DNA from: Microcyclospora pomicola
Lineage: Eukaryota; Ascomycota; Dothideomycetes; Capnodiales
Direction: 5' to 3'
NCBI GenBank assembly: GCA_002786065.1
Contig: NHNY01000040.1
Location: 1 to 64,000, forward strand
DNA: 64,000 bases
The translations under genes and the position numbers were made by a program. Under the pieces are notes generated by a model. The model ran no database searches. It had not been told where the DNA came from and saw only the letters and a program-made list of their open reading frames with translations. This document shows positions 1 to 9,843 of the stretch, one piece after another (position 1 is the first letter of the stretch; the number at the start of each line of letters is the position of its first letter).

Positions 1-150
1 ATAGCCGTGTTATAACTAGCTATCTAAAGCGTGATGATATGGGTGTACGCCAGACATATCGAAATGATGCTGATAGTGCTCGAAGATCTCAAAATATTAC
101 GAGGCTTGGTAAGATCTTGTCAACGCATTGCGAATTGAACGTCAATTAAT

Positions 151-588
151 CTGGATCTAGATACCACTCGAAAACGCCAACATTCTGAGTTCAATCCTGA
201 TGATCCGTTAGATCCTCTTAATATGCCTACATTCCAGATCAACGCTAGCTCACCAGGCGTTCCCAGCTCCCCGCCTACAATTGATCGTCTATTACACAGA
301 TCATCGCCTGCATCGACTCAGCCGCAATCGTCAATGGATTTACAATTAATTGGCACACGCAGCCAGCAAACCTCATCACAACATAGTGGTTCACAAGCTG
401 GACGTTCTTCATACCAGGGATCACAACGTGGTAAGAAGAAGAGGCAGAAGATAGCGTATGATGAGCTTGTTATAGCAAGGGAACAGGAAGAACTTCGAAC
501 GAAACGGCTGCAGAATGATCTGCTTGAGTTAGAGCTCAAGCAGAAGAATGCAGCGTTTGCGAATACATTCGCAAACCAATCTCAATAG
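151..588 (+). pseudogene. Possible 3' part of a DNA-transposon-associated protein
   Basis: An open frame follows a stop at 148-150 and runs to 588; the first Met in it is at 223. The protein has a Ser/Gln-rich low-complexity middle, then a basic patch (GKKKRQK) and a charged helix rich in Glu, Leu and Lys that looks like a coiled coil. This tail resembles the C-termini of Myb/SANT-like proteins that accompany fungal DNA transposons, but no DNA-binding domain lies inside the window and no terminal repeat is visible. The stretch looks more AT-rich than the genes that follow. It could instead be the last exon of an ordinary gene whose 5' part lies to the left. Function unknown. Confidence 0.3.
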
Positions 589-911
589 ATCCTTAAGCTA
601 TTCTGAATACATTGACGATTAATTGAGACATCACAGATGAAGACTTATAGCTATATAAGCCTACCTAATATGCGACATGCTATGATGAAGCCCCCTCGGT
701 GCAGGGTATCGAGAATCTAGACACAATAGATCGAGGACGATGCCGTTCGATACAACGTGTAAGCGCATGCGCTGACGCGTTGACATGAGGATCATCCCCG
801 TGGAAGGCGAGTGTAGCGCTTCGCATGAGGCACAGTCTCGCTTCTGTAATTAGAAAGATGCTGGTCATGAAACTCATCGTCTCACATTACTGAGGTCGAG
901 GGCTCAGGACC
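589..911. other. Spacer, nothing recognised
   Basis: No conserved reading frame, RNA gene or repeat was seen. It would hold the 3' end of the cystinosin transcript, which comes in on the minus strand. Confidence 0.5.
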
Positions 912-1995
912 TTATCTATTGTCATCGTCGTCGGAATGTAGCAGCGGCTCTGTCTCCAATCTCGGCCCGTGGGTCGGATCGACCAGGTCGTTTTCCGGAT
1001 CATGCTCCCCGCTGCTCTCGACTGCGCCGTACAGAACGTAGTGCTGGGTCATGAAGATCAGATCGGAAAGCAGGCTGATATTGGCAAGGCCGAGCTTGAC
1101 GGGATTTCCAAAGAGTCCGGACCAGTCTGCCTGGAGCGAGCTGTCGATGACGAGCTGGACAAGAGACAGTATACCACCAACGAAGTCCATCAATATTTGG
1201 CTGCGAAGGTCAGCGAATGTTCCGACTCGTGTGCTGTAAAGCAAGGTATCAGAATAACACACTTGATAGACCAGCCTTTGGTGGACCGACGTCGGAAATT
1301 GGCTACCATCTGCGGGATGTATTTAAAGATCGTCAGCAGAAGCTTGATATAAGTCATGCAGTACAACTGGAAGAAGGTCAGCTCGGCTTTGCTTTGAGTT
1401 GGTGTTGACATGGTCTCTTAGTCCCGAAATCACATGCATACCAAGTCAATCCAGGCCCAGCCTCTGCCTTCGTTATCGTTATCCGCTGAAAGGACAATGA
1501 CAGAAGTTACAGCCAGCGCCAACAAGCTCCCGCATACGAGACTGAAAGTCGTCCTATTGATATGCCGCTGAACTCCACTCACTGCCTTCCAGCCCCATAG
1601 TTTGGGCCAAAATTGTGAGTATGTGATTACACTCAAAACAAGCGCATGCAGTCCAAAGATTAGGTCATTGACCCGCACAGTCGACATAGGTGACGCAGGG
1701 TGACGAGCAGCATACTGTTCCTGGATGACTGCCGAGTACAGAAATAATGCTGTGCTGAAAGAATAGCAGCTGAAGCCAACGATGTTTAGAAGCGGAAAGT
1801 CTGGGACCAGGCCTTTAGTTGTCTTGTTGCGAAAGTTGAGAATTGGCTGCGGATAAAATGACAGGGACCAGGCAATGAAATAAAGCCAGCCACAGATACT
1901 GAGTCTTGTCAGCGTCTTGTATGATCAAGCGTTGTAGGGTACTTGATTGGGATGTCATACGAGGAAACAACTTCAGCTGCGGCTCTGGAAGGCAT
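912..1995 (-). CDS. Cystinosin-like PQ-loop transporter (lysosome/vacuole), four exons
   Basis: Joined model: 1995-1961, 1904-1442, 1366-1263, 1200-912, giving 296 residues with GT-AG introns of 56, 75 and 62 nt. It is a seven-helix PQ-loop protein. The first PQ loop reads [17 protein letters not shown] and the second [20 protein letters not shown]. The second is followed by a segment ([11 protein letters not shown], then [11 protein letters not shown]) that closely tracks animal cystinosin around its WSIGNVLLDFTGG and FGDPTKFGLG blocks. Cystinosins export cystine from the lysosome or vacuole with a proton; yeast Ers1 is the fungal counterpart. The first exon is only 35 nt and its Met was chosen because it alone splices in frame. 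The C-terminus is acidic. Family call firm; exon 1 less sure. Confidence 0.88.
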
Positions 1996-2511
1996 GGCTT
2001 CGTCTGAGATCGTGTTAACATTTATGTGGCCATTGATAGTCTCATGTCGAATGTTATATTGAGTCGTGATTACGTGGTGAGCAAGGTTGCTATCTCGTGA
2101 TTCCGCATGTTGATCGAGCAATATGATGCGCAAACACTTGTGTCGTATGCTCTGCCTTCCCCATGTTCGCTGTCGTGTTCTACGCAAATCGATGTCACGT
2201 GTTTGCGATACCCGTTAGATCGCGCTTGCTCGTACTAGCTTCGCCTATCCCTCACTGCTCACGTTGTCGCGCGTCACGCCGTCAACCTCGTGCAGCTCAT
2301 ACGCCAGATACATCACCCCACTACCACTATCGCGAATCTACTCTCGATTCACCTTTGCTATGCTGTCGGCGCGAACGATTTCGATCGCCAGTGAACCATG
2401 AATGCTCGTCCTTGAATCATTCCTCCGCGAAGCGCACGCAAGCACTCTAGCGACCCCGGAAGCGCACCTTGAATCGTCATTGCGCACAACCTACAAACAC
2501 GCGCGCTCGAT
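1996..2511. promoter_or_regulatory. Divergent intergenic region between cystinosin and NTO1
   Basis: About 0.5 kb separates the start codons of two divergent genes, so promoters for both should lie here. I see no clear TATA box or other confident site. Short frames here look like chance. Confidence 0.4.
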
Positions 2512-5500
2512 ATGGCTGCTGTCGCCCGAACTCCGGGACGTCCACTTCGCATCGCTAGCTCTGCTGCGACGGAACCTCAAAACAAGAGGAAGAAATATGT
2601 TCCTGGTAAGACATGTACAAGTTCGTGGCAAGAGTTGGTACTGACACATCCTCACCTAGGAGGCTTAGGAGGTAAAGCCAGCCGCGCGCAAGTCGCAGAA
2701 AGTACTGACCTTATGCATTCAGGCGGAGGACGCTGGGTCGATAGTGATGGTAACGAGGTTTCAAGCATGGCATTGACTGCCCCACGAGCTCGCGCTCCTC
2801 GCTCGCAGTCGAGCCGCTCAAGATTTAATGACGAAGGCGGTGACACGCCGACGACGACCAGATCCGCCATGCAAACCCGACCACGCCGTGAGGCACCACG
2901 GCGATTTGCGCCACGAACCTCGACTCCCAGACCGCGTTACAGTAATGCTGCAGCCGCGGCAGCTGCTAGTCAGGCTAGTGATGGATACAAGCCACGAGAA
3001 GAGCGGAGTTGGGAGGAGTTTCACCCAGATCTGGATATCGATGCCGCACTCACCATTTTCACGGCGGACGAGGTGGATGGCAGAAAAGCCAAAGATGCCG
3101 TGAAGCCAGGTCTGGTGCAATCGTTGAGCATGATGAGTGACACAAAGCTGGCGCAAAGTGAGGTGGACATGAAAGATGTTGCAGACGAGGGTGCTTTGGA
3201 TGATCCGTCTCAGAATATCATGGTCACACCAGCCAAACGTAGACCGGGTCGACCTCCACGAAGACCAGAGTCTATGCTCAACGGTTTGGGCTCCCCACCT
3301 GCTCCGCGCATATTGCCCTTGCCGACCCACAACCCGAAGGAGCGCCTGAATCTCCCAAAGCCATCGTACCGTCACGAGAACCACTTCCTGCAGTATGAAG
3401 ACGACCAGAAAGAGAACAAGATCAATTATGTGGATAGGACCATGTCCAGCATCGGCTATCAAGAGAGCGATCGGTTCGAAATACCTTATAAGGCTCTTAT
3501 TCGGCTGACAGATGGCCAGCAAGTGGAAGATGAAGCGGAGGTCAGCTTGCGACTGGAAAGCGACGGCCCGGTGGATGATCCTCATACCAATCCGGTTGTC
3601 GGCCGTGTCGAGTATGACATGGACGAACAGGATGTCGCATGGCTGGAAGAACTCAACGAACAACGCAAGTCAGAAGGTGTAGATGCGATCAAGCCTGCTA
3701 TATTCGAGATCACCATGACGCAAATCGAGAAAGAGTATCATGCGCTTGAGAAGAGGATACCAAAACCACAGCCACGTCACGCTCAGACGCATAGACCGCG
3801 TTCCAGCTCACAGGCTGCGGTGAACGGTGATCCGCCTCCAGGAGACGAGCCAGATAGCAAATGCTCAATCTGTGACGACGGAGATTGTGAGAACGCGAAC
3901 GCCATCATATTTTGTGATGGTTGTGATCTTGCGGTGCACCAGGAATGCTACGGGGTGCCATTCATACCTGAAGGACAATGGTTCTGCCGGAAGTGTAAGG
4001 AAATTGGACGAGGAACACCAACGTGCATTTTTTGTCCAAATGTGGATGGAGCTTTCAAACAGACCAGCACTCTTCGATGGAGTCACCTACTCTGTTCCAT
4101 CTGGATCCCAGAGGTCACGATAGCCAACACTACTTTCATGGAACCAATTACAGATGTCGACAAGGTACCACGAGGACGATGGAAGCTGAACTGTTACATC
4201 TGCAACCAGAAGATGGGGGCTTGCATTCAATGTGGAAATAAGAACTGCTTCGCTGCGTTCCATGTCACATGTGCACGACGAGCAAAACTGTTCTTGAAGA
4301 TGAAATCCCAACACCAAGCTGGCATTGATTCCAATGCGTTAAAAGCGTTCTGTGACAAGCACGTGCCACCAGATTGGCGCCGCACATATGATACTGACCA
4401 CGCTATCATAGAAGCGAAGCGGTGGTATAAACATGCGATGAAGGATCGAAAGTGGGCGGACAGCCAGACTGCAGCACTGGAGCTTGGTGCGCCACCTCCT
4501 GCCGATGGAGGCATATATGGTGATGGAAACCAGGCGGAAGACACTATTGCAGTCACGAAGCGGAAGCGCAATCAGCCTACGAAGATGAGTTGGCGACTCC
4601 CATCAGGAGCTCCGGTCGTACCGGCGGTGGTTTATAGCTCCGTGGAAGCCAGCCTGACTCGATTCACCGTTCGCAAGCGTAAGGAGTTTGTAGAAAAGGC
4701 CGCGAGGTACTGGACGCTCAAAAGAGAAGCACGTCGCGGGGCGTCGTTACTCAAGCGATTGCAGTTGCAGCTGGAGAGCTTCTCTAGCATGGAAATCACC
4801 CGACGCAACTTCATCGGTATGGGTGCTGCTGGTCGACCAAGGCTTGTGCGTCGGATCGAGTTCGCGGAGATCCTGCACAAGGACATGAGCTACATCACAG
4901 ACCTCTCCTTGATGGTCAAAGAACGAGAACTACTTCGCTTACAAGAGATTCAATTACTGAGAGAGCTTCTGGACACTGTCTATTTCCCGATCACGCCGCT
5001 GCTCGTACCGATTGTGCAGAAAGCGCAAAAGTGAGTTCATGACTATCACGACGTGCTCTGACAAATAATTTATGCTGACTACATCAGGATCGACGAGAAG
5101 ACACAAATGTTCAAAGATGGCCTCGAGATGCTTGCACACCGACTGCGCGAGCGCTATTACACTTCGGTGTCAGACTTCTCACGCGACTTCATTCTCGAGG
5201 TCGGCAAGGTCCTCGCCAAATCGGCAAATCTTGTCGAGACTACCGACATGCAGGCGATCAACAACCACCTCATGGAAGCAAGACCCGGCACGGCTGAACA
5301 TCTTGCACTGACCCTAGAGCAGAAAGAAGTGAAGAAACTTGCGAAGCGACTCGTCAAGGCCGTCAATGACCCGATGAAAGATGCGTTGCGCAAAGAAGCC
5401 GACCTACGAGGACACGCACATGAAGAAGAGCTCCGCAAGTTAGATTCAATGGGAATCTTTGCATCCTCGAAGGACATGGAACTTGACGAACCGGAGGAGT

Positions 5501-6120
5501 TCAACAGCACAAGGCAGCCTCGTTCAACCTCGAATGCTTCCACGATCGCGCGTCCGTTGGCGGTCGTGAACGGCGACGAGGAAGATGATAACCGTGACGT
5601 TAAGGAGCACGCCGATGGAAGTGTGATTCACCTCAACATTCCCGGGAAAGAGGATACTATCCGGATTCCGAGTAACAATAATGGGATATCGGCAGAAGCT
5701 GTCAGTAGCACTTCGTCGAGCCGGGAACCAACAGCTCACTTCGTTGCTGACAAAGCTGAGGAACCGCTCTCACCACCTGTCTCGACCAAGTCTCATGCAC
5801 CAACAGAGTCAGGTCCGATGCCAATCGATCCGACCGATGTCCTTGCCAATGGTGGTGTCCCCTGGTATCTCGATCCTTTCGACATCAGCGGAACTACCGT
5901 ACACGAAGAAAGATATACTGGCCGCGCTGTGCTACGTGATATGTCCGAGGAGCTCTCCGATATGGATGAGGACACGCTTACGGAGCTTGCCCCGGTCGAT
6001 ACGGATGCGACGCTGAGTGGCAAAGCTACTTCGGCTACTGATATCGGAACGCCAGAGACGGTCGAAAAGGCCAGAAAGCCGGCGACAGCATCATCGAAGC
6101 GCAAGCGTAGACGTTATTGA
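2512..6120 (+). CDS. NTO1: NTO1-type PHD finger protein (NuA3-like H3 acetyltransferase subunit)
   Basis: Joined model: 2512-2605, 2660-2671, 2723-5030, 5088-6120, giving 1,148 residues. An EPL1/Jade-like N-terminal region (about residues 310-405, with QDVAWLEELNEQR) precedes a C4HC3 PHD finger (about 414-462, CSICDDGDCENANAIIFCDG) and then an extended PHD module (about 468-590: CIFCPNVDGAFKQT, WSHLLCSIWIPE, CYIC, FHVTCARRA). This is the BRPF/Jade/Nto1 layout. These scaffolds bind histone H3 tails and bring a MYST acetyltransferase to chromatin. A bromodomain-like helical region spans the last splice junction. The tail carries PWYLDPFDI and a final basic KRKRRRY nuclear signal. Introns 1 (54 nt) and 2 (51 nt) are multiples of three and free of stops, so retained forms would also be readable. 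Confidence 0.9.
2660..2671 (+). other. NTO1: Predicted 12-nt micro-exon of NTO1
   Basis: The 12 bases sit between an acceptor (cacctag) and a donor (ggtaaag). Including them gives KKYVPGGLGGGGRWV across the junctions, a smooth Gly-rich linker. Skipping them still keeps frame. This rests on splice signals and frame only. Confidence 0.55.
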
Positions 6121-6580
6121 GATCTCCTTCGAACTCATGGGAGTGTCTTTCACAACGAGAGGGATGCTTACCAATAGCACAGTATGGGCGTACACGTCGT
6201 GACAAGCCTCATGATGTGCGCGCACCGCAAGTCGACGCTGATGCACAGGATACGTGATTCTATGATGGAAAGAGGCAGGCATTGTACGATGTAGAAAGTG
6301 TAACATGACCAATCACTCCACCTTTTCGTCTCTCGTTAGAGATTAATCAAACATGTTCTGCCGCCGATAATTGACCTGAGGACTATTGCTGCCTCTGTCT
6401 ATGCAATCCGCATTTTTAACATAAGCACACGAGTAACAGCATCCCTAGCGACATCATGCCTATCTGCGTCGAAACTTTCATTTCTAATTCTGTATATCCA
6501 AAAGAGAGACCTCTGCAGTTGGTAGACTGCTCGTGCCGTTCTTCAGGACCATGTCCGTCGATCAAAAATGACCATCAATG
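6121..6580. other. Spacer, nothing recognised
   Basis: Holds the expected 3' untranslated region of NTO1. No further gene or repeat was seen up to the tRNA terminator. Confidence 0.5.
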
Positions 6581-6584
6581 AGGC

Positions 6585-6588
6585 AAAA
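6585..6588 (-). terminator. RNA polymerase III terminator of tRNA-Ile
   Basis: On the minus strand a run of four T lies 12 nt past the tRNA 3' end, as expected for a Pol III stop. Confidence 0.6.
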
Positions 6589-6600
6589 GAATTGCAAGTC

Positions 6601-6700
6601 TGGTCAATACGAGGGTCGAACTCGCGACCTTGGCGTTCCAATAGTTCTCCTCGCAGAGATTGTATTAGCACCACGCTCTAACCAACTGAGCTAATCGACC
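6601..6700 (-). tRNA. tRNA-Ile (anticodon AAU) with a 26-nt intron
   Basis: The minus strand folds into a full cloverleaf. The acceptor GGTCGAT pairs with ATTGACC and the discriminator is A. The D arm is GCTCAGTTGGTTAGAGC, the anticodon stem is TGGTG/CGCCA with loop CTAATAA, and the T arm is GCGAG-TTCGACC-CTCGT. The loop is interrupted after position 37 by 26 nt (6662-6637), the canonical place for nuclear tRNA introns. The intron contains ATT, which can pair with the anticodon AAT (6666-6664). The mature length is 74 nt. Internal A and B boxes are intact. Confidence 0.93.
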
Positions 6701-7310
6701 GATTTGTGGTTGTCGAGATTCAGGGTATAATATATTCTTGAATCTAACTAGCCTTCTTCGTTGGTGCTCCAAGTCGATAAGCTGACTGCCCCCGTATTGC
6801 CACAATCTCGAGCCCTGACAGCGTATCTAGCGAAACAAGATAACAAAAGGCATGCAATCGACTGTCGGCATTACCGACTGGCTGCATTCGTCGTTAGCCT
6901 GCGAGGGCAGATGTAACGACGGCAAGACATGCCCGCCGGCTGCTTTGAGGATTGCCACCGACGCTACCCACAGCTACTGTACGTCTCAACGGTCCATGGC
7001 GTGGTATCATCGTCGCCGCAGGGTCGTGGTGAGCGCATAAGCTTTCTTCCCCACGCGTCACGCACCCGACCTTCCATGCACGCCTATCTGTTCTAGAAGC
7101 ACCTTGGCGATAAGCGCATGCGATATAGATACCTACCTATACACTTCGTCCTCGCCGCTGGTGCTGGATTGCAGAGATTCATTTCTCCTTCTAGCTGCGG
7201 AGCCGTGTGAGACGTCTTCGATCTGGAAGCGGGTGGTATCATAGGCCGGAGCAAATTCGTTTCCTCTTGTTTGTGCGGCTCAGTCCCTGCACTAGTGCTG
7301 CTCAGCAAAG
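6701..7310. promoter_or_regulatory. Upstream region of the NCS1 permease gene
   Basis: About 0.6 kb between the tRNA 5' end and the permease start. No conserved frame or confident site was seen. Confidence 0.4.
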
Positions 7311-9175
7311 ATGGCTGGTTTGCGGTTGAAGATGGATGAGAAGGTGTACAACACCAAAAAGGCCTTCACCAGCTGGCAGGCCTTCAAGAACTGGGTGCAG
7401 TTGCCAGACACTGCTTTGGACCAAGTGAGCATGCCAGCTTCGTGCTTCCGTCTCAAGATCCATAGTACTCATCAATCTCTAGCATGGCCATCGCCCATCA
7501 GGCCCGACCTGGTCAAATGAGGATTTGGATCCCACTCCGTACGAAAAGCGGACATGGCGATGGTGGAATTTTGTTATCTTCTACTGGGGTCTGTCCTTCG
7601 GCAACTGGACACTGGGTGCGACGATGATCGGTATCGGGCTGAACTGGTGGCAAGCAATCCTTACCATCTTCATCTCGCAGACCATCTCCAGCATCGCCAT
7701 GTTCTTCAACAGCCGCTGTGCGTCCGTGTACCACATTGGCTATCCTGTCGTTGGACGTTCGGTCTTTGGGATGTGGGGCGCCTACTACTTCGTACTCGCC
7801 CGAGCGGCGCTCGCAGTCATCTGGTACGGAGTCCAGCTGTATTCCGGCTCGGCATTGCTAGCCAACATGCTCCGAGCGGTGTTTGGACATAACTATACCG
7901 ATATCCCCAACCATATCCCGGCAAGTATCGGCATCACGAGCGCGGGTATGCTGGCTTTCTTCCTCTTCTGGCTGATCCACCTGCCCTTGACTTTCTTCCG
8001 ACCATATCAGTTGAAGAAGTTCTTCTGGTTCAAGGCAATCGTGATGTTGCCCGCTATCTGGGGTCTATTCATCTTCTGCATGGTAAGTTGCTCACGGTAA
8101 CTCTTCCATCTGCTCTGAGACTAATCTGTACCAGATCACCACGAAAGGCAATGTTGGCGTAGGACACCTCAAGTCCACCACAGCGTCAAACAACGGCTGG
8201 GGCTGGTTCTTTATCTACTCAATCAATTCTGGTATGGGGAATACCGCAACCTTGATCACAAACCAGCCGGATATCGCAAGATGGAGCAAGACGAAGACCG
8301 GAGCCATGTGGTCTCAGCTTTTCTCCAACCCGATCGCGGTCACTCTCTCCGCCAGTCTAGGTATCCTGTCCACCTCTGCCATCAACAATGCCTGGGGACT
8401 GGCGCTCTGGAACCAGTGGGAGTTGCTTGATGCGATCCTGGACAGGTTCTGGGGACCAGGAGCCCGCACTGCTGTTTTCCTCGCTGCGTTCGGCTGGGCC
8501 GTGAGCATTCTCGGTACCAATGTTGCTGCCAACATGATCCCCTTCGGCGCCGATAGCAGCATGCTGTTCCCACGGCTCATCTCTATCCCTCGCGGCCAGC
8601 TACTGGTGGAGTGTCTGGCGTTCGCCATCTGTCCTTGGACCATCCTCGCCTCCGCCAGCACCTTCACTACGTTCCTGGCTGGGTATGGGCTGTTCATGGC
8701 TTCGGTCGTGGCCATCATGGTCTGCGACTACTGGGTCCTGACGCGCGGCAACGTCTTCATCAGCCATCTCTACGACGGCAGCAAGGAAAACGAGCATTAC
8801 TACTACCACAAGGGCTGGAACCTGCAAGCCGTCATCGCCTACCTTTGCGGTATTGCCTTACCCTTCCCAGGGTTCGTGGGTACCTTGGGCCCAACCGTTA
8901 GCAGCTCGGCGATGAAACTCGGCGAGCTGGGCTGGCTCCTATCATTCACCGTCAGTTTCGTCGTGTACTGGCTGTTGTGCCTTGTATGGCCGACGGCGAA
9001 CCAAAAGCTCGTCCGCGAGCTGGGCCTGGGTTGGGAAGAGATGAGCTACCAGCCCATCGTCGCTGTCGACGGCACGGTCATTGCCGAAGAGCAGGAAGGC
9101 TATCCCGACAAGGGCTTTGAAGTGAAAGGCGCGCAAACCACTGTGGGTGAGGCGGGCAGCAACAAGTCCAACTGA
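7311..9175 (+). CDS. NCS1-family nucleobase/nucleoside permease (Fur-type)
   Basis: Joined model: 7311-7424, 7522-8082, 8135-9175, giving 571 residues with about twelve hydrophobic helices. Markers of the fungal Fur branch of nucleobase-cation-symport-1 are the entry to helix 1 (EKRTWRWWNFVIFYW), the GLNWWQAI loop, the long helix pair around GYPVVGRSVFGMWGAYY, and the central GNTATLITNQPDIARW block. These proteins import uracil, uridine, allantoin or related compounds with protons across the plasma membrane; the exact substrate cannot be read here. The first exon codes for the cytosolic N-terminus. The acceptor of intron 1 (tgag) is weak, so that junction could shift slightly. The tail is hydrophilic with Lys residues, as in transporters downregulated by ubiquitination. 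Confidence 0.88.
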
Positions 9176-9843
9176 ACATGTATGTTCGTCCAAGGCGGCG
9201 TTCCTCATTCTACAGCGTCCGAGAGTGTGTGTGGTTATATCTACGAATTCATGAAATGAAGTTTGATTTTGCACCAGGAGCAAGCTTGCATGTGACCATG
9301 CCTGACATTACGCGAGACTTTACGAAGATGGTAGTATCAACATACCTTAAGGATTGATGCAGAAACAGAATCGACAGAAGCAGGAGCAATGTCACACGTT
9401 GTTCATGCCCGTCTGCGAAACTGAACTTCGCTATGCCAAAACTCATACATGGTACCTTATCTATCTAGCGCAGACAATAACGTGATACAGCAAGGACTCA
9501 GCTTTTTCGAATTAGAATCATTATGTTTCATCCTCCTGTGCTTAGGGTATACGCCATGCTTCGCGTCCTTGGTACAAAACATGAAGACAGCCGCTCATGC
9601 TCCTGCTACACTTGTCGGCAGCTTTTGGTACAAGGGTCGCTCACTCGCTCGCTAAACGTACATTCATCATCGTAATCATTAGGTCTTACGGAGACCGAAT
9701 CCGCATGGCCTTTTTCTGGTCCTCCGATATTGCCACTCGGATCATGGCATCTCCATGGTTCTCTTACTACTCCTTGTTCTTCGCCCGTTCTTTGGAGTTG
9801 GCTCGCTTCTCTGGAGCGCTTGGCTACTGGCGGTGAGACCATC
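9176..9843. other. Convergent spacer, nothing recognised
   Basis: Lies between the 3' ends of the permease (+) and the AT-hook gene (-). Only short unconserved frames were seen. Confidence 0.5.

Noticed and set aside
2818-3663. 281-residue minus-strand open frame
   Set aside because: Antisense shadow of the NTO1 coding exon, which has strong family motifs in its own frame.
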